Positions 49,381 through 58,162 of a stretch of 64,000 nt of DNA are shown here, piece by piece; positions within the stretch are counted from its first letter, which is position 1, and the number at the start of each line of letters is the position of its first letter. The notes beneath the pieces were generated by a model that saw only the letters and a program-made list of their open reading frames with translations, searched no databases and was not told the DNA's origin. The stretch is from Nitrosomonas sp. Nm33. Its GTDB lineage: Bacteria; Pseudomonadota; Gammaproteobacteria; Burkholderiales; Nitrosomonadaceae. The stretch lies in NCBI RefSeq assembly GCF_900107265.1, contig NZ_FNPJ01000003.1, positions 1-64,000 on the forward strand, read 5' to 3'. A program made the position numbers and the translations under genes.

Positions 49381-49800
49381 ATGTCGAATTATCGACGCAA
49401 TCGCATTCCTGGCGGAACCTGCTTCTTTACGGTTAACTTGCTTGATCGGCAATCACAGTTGCTCGTTAAGCATATCACCGAACTTCGGGAAGCTGTCCGT
49501 ATAACCAGACAGCAGCAACCATTTTATATTGATGCCTGGGTCGTGTTGCCTGATCATCTTCATTGTATCTGGACATTGCCGCCTAATGACCACGATTATT
49601 CCAATCGATGGCGATCCATCAAAAAAGCATTCTCAAAATCAATCCCAAAAACTGAATATCTTTCCCCTATCAGGGTTAAACGTCATGAGCGGGGTACTTG
49701 GTATTCAACTTTTCATCGGTTAGTCAAGAAAGGCATTTATTCCTCTGATTGGGCAAGTTTGAATATGACATCGATTGAAGTGGGTGAAAGACTCGGATAA
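49381..49800 (+). pseudogene. RAYT transposase copy with deleted catalytic tyrosine region
   Basis: 139 codons, nearly identical to the intact copy up to residue 107. An in-frame deletion of 39 residues (QRRFWEHTI... to KEWP) then removes the YIHYNP segment with the catalytic tyrosine, joining HERGTW directly to YSTFH. HxH (H59/H61) remains. The frame is still open, so a truncated protein might be made. It should not be able to form the tyrosine-DNA link. It could be inert or a competitor of the intact protein at REP hairpins. Confidence 0.88.
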
Positions 49801-49822
49801 AGAGATATATAGGATAAAGGTA

Positions 49823-49852
49823 GGCGGATGACGCAAGCTTATCCGCCCTACC
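49823..49852 (+). repeat. REP copy 4 (direct)
   Basis: GGCGGAT, loop GACGCAAGCTT, ATCCGCC then CTACC. It lies 22 bases after the stop of the deleted RAYT, matching the position of copy 2 after the intact gene. Confidence 0.85.
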
Positions 49853-49866
49853 GTGCTATGCAGCAT

Positions 49867-49930
49867 GAGCGTTACCTCCATTTATGTTTGATTTTAGGTT
49901 TCAATACCCACATCAAACTCGGTAACGCTC
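49867..49930. repeat. Two-part inverted repeat downstream of the RAYT pair
   Basis: Outer arms GAGCGTTACC (49867-49876) and GGTAACGCTC (49921-49930) are perfect inverses. Inner arms GTTTGAT (49886-49892) and ATCAAAC (49912-49918) are also perfect. It resembles the ends of a very small non-autonomous element or a folded RNA. No ORF is inside. Confidence 0.6.
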
Positions 49931-50073
49931 TCTAGTTCAAGTGCTTTGTACGATTAGATCTGAACTTCTACATATTATCTACCCTACTGCTGCGCTAACC
50001 CTCTCTTGTAGGGGTGCGGCTTGTAGGGCGCAGTAAGCGCAGCGCATTGCACCGGATGGTGAAGTGAGGCACA
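49931..50073. other. Non-coding stretch between inverted repeats
   Basis: No gene is seen. It contains GTAGGGCGCAGTAAGCGCAG and CATTGCACCGG (50036-50055), which look like half of another palindromic repeat family. It fills part of the gap of more than 400 bases between the deleted RAYT and pilin genes. Confidence 0.4.
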
Positions 50074-50106
50074 TAAGGCGCAATACCCGCTGGTTATTGC
50101 GCCTTA
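50074..50106. repeat. Perfect 12 bp hairpin repeat (different from the REPs)
   Basis: TAAGGCGCAATA (50074-50085) pairs with TATTGCGCCTTA (50095-50106) with loop CCCGCTGGT. The sequence type (TAAGGCGCAATA with GCG-rich flanks) differs from the GGCGGAT REP family. It lies just before a RAYT 3' remnant. Confidence 0.75.
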
Positions 50107-50111
50107 CGCGG

Positions 50112-50142
50112 GTTGATTGAAGTGGGTGAAAGACTCGAATAA
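50112..50142 (+). pseudogene. Third RAYT remnant (3' end only)
   Basis: ATTGAAGTGGGTGAAAGACT then CGAATAA repeats the last codons (IEVGERLE, stop) of the RAYT genes. It is followed, as in the other copies, by AGATATATAGGAT and a direct REP. Everything upstream of these codons is lost. It shows that a third copy once existed or that a 3' fragment moved with its REP. Confidence 0.8.
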
Positions 50143-50164
50143 AAAGATATATAGGATGTAGGCA

Positions 50165-50194
50165 GGCGGATGACGCAAGCTTATCCGCCCTACC
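50165..50194 (+). repeat. REP copy 5 (direct)
   Basis: Same 30-base REP as copies 2 and 4 (GGCGGAT, loop, ATCCGCC, CTACC). It follows the third RAYT remnant and ends 45 bases before the pilin stop codon. Confidence 0.85.
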
Positions 50195-50238
50195 TTGCTA
50201 CCTTGCTGGGATGTTTTTTTGATCAAGCATTAGCTAGA

Positions 50239-50694
50239 TTAGCAAATCGCACCGCCATCCCGGGTACGGCAGGTACTGTTGGTGGCATCTACTGCCCAAG
50301 TCAATTTACCTTGAGCATCAGGAGTTGGAATGAGAATGTAGGTTTCACCATTTAATCCATTAAACTTTGCTGCTGCTTTAGCAGTGATTGCCCCACTACC
50401 ATCAGCTGCAAGAGCAACATCACCAACTGCACCGGCAGCAGTAGGCGCTAGGGGAATCACTCCATTAAAACCAAAAGCAGCCTTGACTACTTTACCTTCC
50501 TCAAAACAATCTCCTTGTTGGACGCAGACTTCAACACCAGCTTTGATACCAGATGTTGCATTAATAACTTCACTGAATCTCGCTTTTAGAGTGTATTGTT
50601 GATAAGCAGGCACGGCCACCGCTGCCAAAATACCGATAATGGCTACTACAATCATTAACTCGATCAGGGTAAAACCTTTTTGCATTTGTTGCAT
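50239..50694 (-). CDS. pilA: Type IV major pilin-like protein (PilA type)
   Basis: 151 aa. The prepilin leader MQQMQKG is cut before F8; the mature end [20 protein letters not shown] with E5 of the mature protein is the class IVa signature. A globular domain rich in Ala and Gly follows. The C-terminal cysteine pair (C142 and C151 region, [10 protein letters not shown]) would form the disulfide loop. Another pair (CVQQGDC) is mid-protein. AAGGAG lies 8 bases before the ATG at 50694. It is the likely fibre subunit for the PilMNOPQ machine and perhaps the GAF-ATPase. Confidence 0.93.
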   Translation of the reverse strand: MQQMQKGFTLIELMIVVAIIGILAAVAVPAYQQYTLKARFSEVINATSGIKAGVEVCVQQGDCFEEGKVVKAAFGFNGVIPLAPTAAGAVGDVALAADGSGAITAKAAAKFNGLNGETYILIPTPDAQGKLTWAVDATNSTCRTRDGGAIC

Positions 50695-50896
50695 GAATCA
50701 TTCTCCTTTGGGTTGAAAAAAATGGCCCACTGAGTGCATGGGACAATATGAGCAGAATTCGCACGATATCTTTTACTTAAAATAATGCTGCTGGCATCAT
50801 AACGGCATTCAGGAAAAAAGTTTATTTTGAAATAAGTGGTTTATTGGGTGCTTTTCTCAAATTAGCATGGAGTAAACTACTTGGAGTTAGTTACCC

Positions 50897-53695
50897 CTAT
50901 ATACCAAATACCTGTTCCCATAGTTGCAATACTGCCATGCGCGCATGGCTTAGATAATCGGCTTGGATACGGGCAAACTCAACTGGTTTTTCCTGGAAAG
51001 CAACTGATCCCGCCAGCTCATGGTCGGCATTCAAGCGCAAACGGTGCTGTAAGCGACGAAATTCGCGGTAGGCTGTCAGCACTTGCTGGGCTGTTTCAGT
51101 TGGAATAAGTCCCAGTTCACCGGCAAGTTTCAGCAGAGCGATATTGCCAATATTACCGGTGAGTTGCGGGTATTTGTGCGCGTGGCCGAGCACCAGATAT
51201 TGCACGATAAATTCCACATCGATGATGCCTCCTCGATCATGCTTGATATCGAACAGTGTGGTTGGATTGGGGTGGGCATCCAGCATTTTTTCGCGCATCA
51301 TCAAAATATCCTGTCTTAGCTTAGCAAGATCGCGCTGTTCACACAGAATTTCCTTGCGGATTTGCTCAAATATTTTTCCAAGATGCTGATCACCCGTGAC
51401 GAAGCGGGCGCGTGTCAATGCCTGATGCTCCCATACCCAGGCTTGTTTATGCTGATATTGGGTAAACGCTTCAATGGAAGAGGCCAAGAGACCGCTGGCG
51501 CCGTTAGGACGCAAACGTAAATCAGTTTCATACAGAATTCCAGCCGAAGTGTGGCTGGTTAGCCAGGTATTGGTGCTTTGTCCCAGTTTGGTGTAGATCT
51601 CCTGCGCATCGGGATGGTTGTCCTGGTAAAGGAAAATGATGTCGAGATCGGATGCGTAGCCAAGTTCTTTGCCACCCAGTTTGCCGTAGCCGATGATGGC
51701 AAAAGCAGGCTGTTCGCGGTGCTTTTTCTTGAGCCCTCTCCAGGCAAGGTTGAGTACGTTGTCGAGAATGAGATCAGCGAGCTCGGTCAGATGATCGCTG
51801 AGCGTTTCCAGTAACAGCTTTCCTTCCAGATCAATTGCCAGTAACCGAAAAACCTGTGCATGCTGGAAATGCCGCAGGACATCCATTTGCCATTCGGTGA
51901 TATTGCTTTTGGGGCTGTCGACATGGTTGAGCTGGCGTGCCAGCTCTTGCCTGAGCGCAGGCCAATCGGGCAGTTGAGACGGCCCCCGTGGTGCTAACAA
52001 TTCATCGAGCAGGATAGGGTGCCTGCCCAGATAATTACTTGCCCATTGACTGGCGCTGACCAGCTTGGTGACCCGAGGCAGGGTTTGTGGGTGTTCCAAC
52101 AATAAGGCCAGGTAGGCTGCATGCTGACTGATATGCTCCAGCAGTTGCAGCATACGCTCCAGCGTGGCTTCCACCGGCGGAAACTGAGCAATCGCTTCTA
52201 CCAGGATGGGCATCAATGATTTGATTTTTGGCTGGTTGGCTGGTGGTAATTGTTGGAAAAAATAACCGCCATAGAATTGCTGGATACGCGCCGAGATTTT
52301 TTCAGGCTCGGTAAACCCCAACGTCGTCAGCTGAGTGGTGGCAGCTTCCACCTGAGTTCTGTCTCCGGCTTGCTCTTGCCAGAAGTTCGCCAGGATGTCA
52401 TGGGTTGGAGATTTGCGCGGGGCAGCAAAGATCAATTCAAAATGGCGGGCAACATTGTTGCGGTGGATATCGAGCTGTTGCAGGAAATTGGCAAAACCGG
52501 GATATCCCATGGCTGCTGCAATTAATTCTTGATCTTCAGGGTTTTCAGGCAGATTCTGGGTTTGCTGATCATCCAGATATTGCAGACGATGTTCCAGCTT
52601 ACGCAGAAAGCGATAGGCATCGATGAGTTCAGTGAAGGTTTGAGCAGGGACAGGCTGTTTCTGCTGCAGGCGTTGCAGAGCAGTTAGCGTAGGACGTATA
52701 CAAAGATCTGCGTCCCGTCCACCGCGTATCAGTTGAAAAACCTGGGTAATGAATTCAATTTCACGGATCCCGCCAGGACCCAGTTTAATGTTGTCATGCA
52801 TTTCGCGACGATCTACTTCCTTGCGTAGTTGCGCATGCAGGCGACGCATGGCTTCATAGGCCTCAAAATCCAAATACTTGCGAAAGACAAAAGGGCGTGT
52901 GATTTCCTCCATCAGGATCGCGGTTGGTGTAGCGGGGCCTGCAATAACCCGACTTTTGAGCCAGGCATGCCGCTCCCATTCTCGCCCCTGCGTAACAAAA
53001 TATCCTTCCAGCATTGCGAAACTGATTGCCAGGGGGCTGTTTTCTCCGTGCGGACGCAAACGCATATCGACTCGAAACACATAGCCATCCACTGTATAAT
53101 CATTCAAGCCGGCAATCAGCTTGCGTCCCAGGCGAGTAAAGAAATCATGGTTGGAGATGGATTTTCTGCCATTCGTTTCTCCATCTTCGGGGTAGATGAA
53201 AATCAGATCGACGTCGGAAGAAACGTTGAGCTCTCCTCCTCCCAGTTTGCCCATGGCAACGACTAATAGTTGCTGCGGGGTTAAACTTTTTTCACCAATA
53301 GGTGAACCAAACTGATTTGGGTGAGTCATCCAGTTTTGATGATGTGCGAGTGCAAAACGAATGGTGACCTCTGCTAAATTGGTCATCGTGACCATGACTT
53401 CAGCCAGATCAGCCATACCAGCCAGATCGCGTGCAGCCAGACGCAGAATGACCCGTTTACGGAGTTTACGCAAGGCACTATGCAGACCCGTTTCATCTAA
53501 GGTTTGGATCGAGCAGGCTGTGTTCAGGAATGCGAGCATTTCCTCACGTGTAAAGGGGTGATGAAGATTTTCAACCAGATAAGTGCGTAAATCGGGCTCG
53601 CTTTCTAGTAGACGTCGCGCATAGCGGCTGAAGCGAAGGATGCTTTCCAGCACTAATTCAGGTGATGAATCGTTGGTATGTAAAAACATATTCAA
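50897..53695 (-). CDS. glnE: Glutamine synthetase adenylyltransferase / deadenylylase
   Basis: 932 aa bifunctional enzyme that adds or removes AMP on glutamine synthetase in response to PII and glutamine. Two nucleotidyltransferase domains each carry the GxxxxxDxD pattern: GKLGGGELNVSSDVDLIF (about residue 155) and GYGKLGGKELGYASDLDIIF (about 680). A helical GlnD-PII-UTase-like region follows each. Full length. It stands alone, with the pilin gene on the same strand downstream. Confidence 0.96.
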   Translation of the reverse strand: MNMFLHTNDSSPELVLESILRFSRYARRLLESEPDLRTYLVENLHHPFTREEMLAFLNTACSIQTLDETGLHSALRKLRKRVILRLAARDLAGMADLAEVMVTMTNLAEVTIRFALAHHQNWMTHPNQFGSPIGEKSLTPQQLLVVAMGKLGGGELNVSSDVDLIFIYPEDGETNGRKSISNHDFFTRLGRKLIAGLNDYTVDGYVFRVDMRLRPHGENSPLAISFAMLEGYFVTQGREWERHAWLKSRVIAGPATPTAILMEEITRPFVFRKYLDFEAYEAMRRLHAQLRKEVDRREMHDNIKLGPGGIREIEFITQVFQLIRGGRDADLCIRPTLTALQRLQQKQPVPAQTFTELIDAYRFLRKLEHRLQYLDDQQTQNLPENPEDQELIAAAMGYPGFANFLQQLDIHRNNVARHFELIFAAPRKSPTHDILANFWQEQAGDRTQVEAATTQLTTLGFTEPEKISARIQQFYGGYFFQQLPPANQPKIKSLMPILVEAIAQFPPVEATLERMLQLLEHISQHAAYLALLLEHPQTLPRVTKLVSASQWASNYLGRHPILLDELLAPRGPSQLPDWPALRQELARQLNHVDSPKSNITEWQMDVLRHFQHAQVFRLLAIDLEGKLLLETLSDHLTELADLILDNVLNLAWRGLKKKHREQPAFAIIGYGKLGGKELGYASDLDIIFLYQDNHPDAQEIYTKLGQSTNTWLTSHTSAGILYETDLRLRPNGASGLLASSIEAFTQYQHKQAWVWEHQALTRARFVTGDQHLGKIFEQIRKEILCEQRDLAKLRQDILMMREKMLDAHPNPTTLFDIKHDRGGIIDVEFIVQYLVLGHAHKYPQLTGNIGNIALLKLAGELGLIPTETAQQVLTAYREFRRLQHRLRLNADHELAGSVAFQEKPVEFARIQADYLSHARMAVLQLWEQVFGI

Positions 53696-53879
53696 GGTTG
53701 AAATAAAACATTTTTGGTGTGCTGAAACCAGTTATATCGATATGTAGATAGAATGAGTGTTTTGTGTGGGTTTCCGGACCGGAAAATGTTCCTGTTTCAT
53801 ATTAGATACTGATTGTGATCAAACTCTTCTTTTTGTTTTCTAAGGATTAAGCAGTTTTTCTCAGATTAAAAACTGAGTT
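53696..53879. other. Intergenic region glnE-yhdP, hairpin-bearing part
   Basis: Two palindromes are seen. TTTCCGG and CCGGAAA (53771-53785) flank a single A. CAGTTTTT (53852-53859) pairs AAAAACTG (53868-53875) with an 8-base loop. Neither has a convincing T-run after it. The glnE promoter should lie here on the minus strand. No gene is supported. Confidence 0.4.
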
Positions 53880-54134
53880 TCATATTAAACCTGGATACTT
53901 TAGTTGATTGCTCGTTCTAGTGTTAATATTATAAATATAATAACCTTTCCTATAAGTTTCATCCTTACCTTGTGGGTGTTTCTGCTCCGGCACCGATTGT
54001 GCGATTTTGCAAGCAGATGGCTGCGTTGCAACTCTTTGGAATGGAACGACCATTCCGCGCCGTTGCTTACCCTGCACTTGCAGAACTACACACTCTATCC
54101 TGCTCAACTGAAAATCCAGGTTAAATTGTGCCAT
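53880..54134 (-). CDS. Small hypothetical ORF overlapping the yhdP start
   Basis: 84 codons from the ATG at 54134, with AAGGAA about 7 bases upstream. It begins MAQFNLDFQLSRIECVVLQV and becomes lysine- and tyrosine-rich at the end. Its start codon overlaps the yhdP ATG on the other strand. Inside, GGAATGG/CCATTCC (54038-54056) forms a hairpin. No family is recognised. The good ribosome site and protein-like composition argue for it; absence of any homology argument and its position argue against. Confidence 0.25.
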   Translation of the reverse strand: MAQFNLDFQLSRIECVVLQVQGKQRRGMVVPFQRVATQPSACKIAQSVPEQKHPQGKDETYRKGYYIYNINTRTSNQLKYPGLI

Positions 54135-57100
54135 GATGCATTCCTTTATTAAGCATAGCATCTTAACCTTACGTAGGCTCGGGTGGGCTGTGTTTGCTGT
54201 CACAATGTTTTTTTTCCTGCTGCTGTTGTCATTGCGTTATTGGCTGCTTCCCGATATTGAGCGCTACCGACCAAACATCGCTGCCGCTATTTCTCAGGTT
54301 GCAGGACAAGTAATCAGTATAGAGCGCATTGATGCAAACTGGGATGGATTACGCCCATATTTACGCTTGTATGGTGTGCGAGTGCATGATAAGCAAGGAA
54401 TTCCTGTTTTAATTCTGACCGAGCTGGATGGGTCACTTTCCTGGCGATCGCTGCTATACGGAGAATTGCTCTTCCGTGAAATTAGAATTGAGCGACCCGT
54501 TCTGAACATCCATCGTGATGCAGAGGGTGTAATACACATCGCAGGCGGTACGTTTGATCAAGAGGATGCTGACAATGGCTTTTTCGATTGGCTGTTAAGT
54601 CAGCGCCAGCTGCTCATCAATGACGCTGATGTTTATTGGCTGGATGAGCCACGTGCTGCGCCAGTCCTGTATCTGAAAAAAGTAGATTTACGTATGCATA
54701 ACAAGGATGGCCAGCACCGTTTTGGGTTGCGGCTAACTCCGCCAGATAAAGTGGCCGCTCCCATCGATATACGCGGTGATTTTGCGGGTGAATCGATTAA
54801 TGCATTGGATCAGTGGCGCGGGCGCTTATTTGCCCAATTGAATCATGTCGATCTCGGTGCCTTGCAAACTTGGTTATCGTTTCCAGGCGAGCTGGAATTT
54901 GATCGTGGCAGTGGAGCTTTTCGTGCGTGGATTGGCATGGAGGGTAAGTCTGTCACATCCTGGACAGCTGATGTCAATCTTCATGAAGCATATATGCATT
55001 GGGCAAAGGATCTCCCAAGGCTTGATCTTACCCGTTTGCATGGTCGCGTGGGGTGGAAAAGAAATAGCGACGCGGATCAGCGGGAAGATGAATGGTTTGC
55101 CCAGCAGTTGAGTGTTGCCATTGGAAATGAATTGCTTGCCAAACCGGTAAATATTTTATGGCAAAGACGGGAATTGGATGGAGAGATATCTGAAGAAAAT
55201 AAATTACGGATAGATGATCTTGATTTGAGCGTTGTTGCTTCCCTGGCAAGTTACCTGCCTATTGAGAATTCCTTCCAAAAGCACTTCAGTGAATTATCTC
55301 CAAAGGGAGCAATAGAGCATGCCCAAATCTATTGGCAAGGGGATTGGACAAGGCCTTTATCATTCACTGTGGAAGGAAGTTTCCACAATTTGGCCATGAA
55401 AGAGTTTGGCAGGCTGCCCCCAGTGAGTGGAATAAGTGGCAGCGTCAAGGTATCTGAGCAAGGTGGATCGCTCAGTCTTGATTCAGATAGAGCCAGCATG
55501 AAATTGTTTGAGGCATTGGATGAACCACTTGAACTCGATAGACTCATCGCGCAGGTTGATTGGAAGATATCGCCTGATCAGGATAAGACTTTGTTTAAAT
55601 TCAATCGCATTGCATTTGCTAATCGCTATGTGTCCGGAACGATGCACGGTCGCTACCATAGCGGTGCCAGTGAGCAACTAGGTACAATCGATCTGGCTGG
55701 AGAGTTGACGAATGCAGAACTAAGTTATGTCAAGAGGTATCTGGCGGTCGTGGCTGATCGGGAAGCTGCGCAAAATTGGCTGGATAAGGTAATCGTAGGG
55801 GGGCGGTTGGAGGATGTCAAATTTGCTATTCAGGGTGATTTGAGTAAATCTTCTTCGGAGCTACGCAATAAGCTTGCTTTGAAGTTGACAACCAAAATCA
55901 CTGACACAACGGTAAATTTACCAGAAGGATGGCCGAGCGTGACAGATATTCAAGCCGATCTTTCGTTTCAGGATAATCAGCTCGAAATGGCGATTTCGCG
56001 AGCAAGAATGGCCGATATTGTAGTGAAGGATACACGGCTGCGAATTGCAGATTTAGATGCACCACAACCAATTTTACAACTGAAAGGAGGGGCCGAAGGC
56101 GCCACTCAAAATATAATTAATTTGATTGAAAAAAGTCCTCTGAATCTCCATGCTGCTGATTTTTCTTATCAAGGCAATATTACCGGCAATGGAAAATTGC
56201 GCCTGGAATTAGCCATGCCGATAAAATTATATCGAGATGAAAGTAAACATATCGAGCTAATGGGTCATTATCAGTTTATCGATAACAAGATTGATTTAGG
56301 TCATGATTTGCCTGCTTTGAGTAAGGTTAATGGGTTGCTTGCTTTTACTGAGTCTACTTTGACAATTGAAGATGTGCGTGCGCAAATGATGGGAGGGCCG
56401 GTGAAGATTAATTCTATTGCCTTGCCGAACGAAGGTATGCGCATTGTAGCGGCAGGCAAGGCTAATTTCGATTACCTGCATTCACCTAAACCTGATCATT
56501 CGGCGAGTACTCTGCAGTTGTGGCTGCAGTTTATGCAGGGAGTCACTGATTGGTCAGCAGTTTTTGATATTAGTGAAAAAGGAATCGATGTGAAGGTCGA
56601 ATCACCGTTAGTGGGGGCCGCTTCTTCATTACCCGAACCTTTTGCCAAAGCTGCTGGAGAAATGATTCCTTTTAGTTTTGAGAAGAAATCCATTGATTCA
56701 GAACATGAGATTCTGCGCTTTCGTTATGGCGAGGTAGTAACGGCAGAAATTCAACGAGTACGAGGAGAAAATGGTCATTACTATCCAGCACGTGGTGCGA
56801 TGAATTTTCGGGCTGCACCAGCTGAATTGCCGAAAGATACCGTCACATTCGTACATGGTACGATTCCCGTGTTGGAATGGGATCGGTGGAAAGCACTTTT
56901 CGATCAGCATAATGAAATTACTGTCCGATCAGGACAAGCTGGTCGAGGAATTAAGGCATTGCTGACTGATCGGATCAATTTCGATCTAAATATTGGCAGG
57001 TTTGATTTTCTGGGAAGCCGTTTTAATGAGTTTGTATTGAATGCCAAAAAACACAGTGGGCAATGGCATACTTTTGTTGTAAGTAAAGAGGTCATCGGTG

Positions 57101-58038
57101 ATATTGTTTGGGATTCTGTCAGGAAGGAAGCATTTGCACGATTAAAAAAATTGGTAAAACCAGAAACCATTCCGGAATCTGACTCAGTCGTGAAAAAAAA
57201 GAACCAACCCAAGGATTGGCCAATCATGGATCTGCATGCTGACGAGTTCTATGTTGGAGAAAAGCTATTAGGTAAATTAGTTTTGTTGGCTCATCAGCAG
57301 ATAGATGGCTGGCATATCGATCAACTACAAATTACTCACGCCGACAGTTCTTTTTTGATGCAGGGAGTGTGGCAGAATCGTATTACCCCTTTTCAAATGC
57401 AAGCGGAAGTCGAACTGCAAGCAAAGAGTATAGGCAAATTTCTGGCGCGTTTAGGCTATCCAGGGCGTATTGCACGCGGAAAGGGTGAGCTGGAAGGTAC
57501 ATTAGTATGGATGGGGGAGCCTTTTTCCATAGATTTCCCTTCTCTGTCAGGTAATCTGAGAATGACTGCACAACGTGGTCAATTTACCAGATTCAAGCCA
57601 GGGGTGAGCAAATTGCTGGGTATTTTTGATTTAAAATCACTTCCTCGCAGACTGACATTGGATTTTTATGATGTATTTAGTCAAGGTTTTGGTTTCGATA
57701 ATATATTGGGCGATGTTAAAATTACCAGAGGAGTAGCAGTGACAGATGAACTGCAAATTGCAGGAAGCGCAGCCTATCTTGCTGTGAATGGAGAAATAGA
57801 TCTGACAGAAGAAACCCAGGCGCTCCTGGTTAAAATGTTTCCTTCGCTTGGGTTGGTTACACCAGTAGTAGGGATTGCTTCCATGATTGCGAATCAATCG
57901 CTGAAAGATCCATTTGATCGTGTTTTGTTTAATGAATATGTTATAACGGGTACGTGGGATAAGCCTGTAGTGGTTAAATCGCAAAATTCACAAGAAATTA
58001 AGGAATCACAACAAGAATTCAAGCGTAATGAGAATTGA
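54133..58038 (+). CDS. yhdP: YhdP family AsmA-like phospholipid transport protein
   Basis: 1301 aa. A single N-terminal transmembrane helix lies at about residues 15-38, followed by a very long periplasmic beta-rich region of the AsmA/DUF3971 type. Conserved elements are ERIDANWDGLRPYLRLYGVRVHD near the N-terminus and the C-terminal ITRGVAVTDELQIAGSAAYL and TPVVGIASMIANQ. In enterobacteria YhdP, with TamB and YdbH, bridges the envelope to carry phospholipids to the outer membrane. The start codon is doubled (ATGATG). The order yhdP-nitrilase-tldD is conserved. Confidence 0.93.
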   Translation: MMHSFIKHSILTLRRLGWAVFAVTMFFFLLLLSLRYWLLPDIERYRPNIAAAISQVAGQVISIERIDANWDGLRPYLRLYGVRVHDKQGIPVLILTELDGSLSWRSLLYGELLFREIRIERPVLNIHRDAEGVIHIAGGTFDQEDADNGFFDWLLSQRQLLINDADVYWLDEPRAAPVLYLKKVDLRMHNKDGQHRFGLRLTPPDKVAAPIDIRGDFAGESINALDQWRGRLFAQLNHVDLGALQTWLSFPGELEFDRGSGAFRAWIGMEGKSVTSWTADVNLHEAYMHWAKDLPRLDLTRLHGRVGWKRNSDADQREDEWFAQQLSVAIGNELLAKPVNILWQRRELDGEISEENKLRIDDLDLSVVASLASYLPIENSFQKHFSELSPKGAIEHAQIYWQGDWTRPLSFTVEGSFHNLAMKEFGRLPPVSGISGSVKVSEQGGSLSLDSDRASMKLFEALDEPLELDRLIAQVDWKISPDQDKTLFKFNRIAFANRYVSGTMHGRYHSGASEQLGTIDLAGELTNAELSYVKRYLAVVADREAAQNWLDKVIVGGRLEDVKFAIQGDLSKSSSELRNKLALKLTTKITDTTVNLPEGWPSVTDIQADLSFQDNQLEMAISRARMADIVVKDTRLRIADLDAPQPILQLKGGAEGATQNIINLIEKSPLNLHAADFSYQGNITGNGKLRLELAMPIKLYRDESKHIELMGHYQFIDNKIDLGHDLPALSKVNGLLAFTESTLTIEDVRAQMMGGPVKINSIALPNEGMRIVAAGKANFDYLHSPKPDHSASTLQLWLQFMQGVTDWSAVFDISEKGIDVKVESPLVGAASSLPEPFAKAAGEMIPFSFEKKSIDSEHEILRFRYGEVVTAEIQRVRGENGHYYPARGAMNFRAAPAELPKDTVTFVHGTIPVLEWDRWKALFDQHNEITVRSGQAGRGIKALLTDRINFDLNIGRFDFLGSRFNEFVLNAKKHSGQWHTFVVSKEVIGDIVWDSVRKEAFARLKKLVKPETIPESDSVVKKKNQPKDWPIMDLHADEFYVGEKLLGKLVLLAHQQIDGWHIDQLQITHADSSFLMQGVWQNRITPFQMQAEVELQAKSIGKFLARLGYPGRIARGKGELEGTLVWMGEPFSIDFPSLSGNLRMTAQRGQFTRFKPGVSKLLGIFDLKSLPRRLTLDFYDVFSQGFGFDNILGDVKITRGVAVTDELQIAGSAAYLAVNGEIDLTEETQALLVKMFPSLGLVTPVVGIASMIANQSLKDPFDRVLFNEYVITGTWDKPVVVKSQNSQEIKESQQEFKRNEN

Positions 58039-58072
58039 CTGGTATGGATTGCTTTTTGAGGAGAGACATATT

Positions 58073-58162
58073 ATGAACTACTTTATTGCTTTTTTGAGCA
58101 AAATTCTGTTCTTGCCTGAATTCAGTGGAAATGGGGACTCGTACGGGGGGAAGTCATGTTAA
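58073..58162 (+). CDS. 29-aa small ORF coupled to the nitrilase gene
   Basis: MNYFIAFLSKILFLPEFSGN, then GDSYGGKSC. It has GAGGAG about 8-9 bases before its ATG, better than the site of the gene behind it. Its stop TAA overlaps the start of the next gene (ATGTTAA). A hydrophobic N-terminal half could enter the membrane. It may be a genuine small protein or a translational leader for the amidase. No homologue is known to me. Confidence 0.4.
   Translation: MNYFIAFLSKILFLPEFSGNGDSYGGKSC

Larger units (their letters stand above)
49221..49852 (+). repeat. RAYT module, direct repeat unit 2 (with 117-base deletion)
   Basis: Second copy of the 763-base unit in the same order: REP-like block (49273-49314), inverted REP, RAYT, direct REP. 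It is shortened by an in-frame 117-base deletion within the transposase gene. Confidence 0.88.

Noticed and set aside
48570-50195. CRISPR array suggested by regularly repeated 30-mers
   Set aside because: The repeats alternate in orientation, have irregular long spacing, and bracket RAYT genes; they are REP palindromes, and no cas genes are seen.
51578-53266. Several plus-strand open frames of 70-145 codons inside glnE
   Set aside because: They lie antisense to a well-conserved gene, lack ribosome sites, and match no family; they reflect codon composition of glnE.
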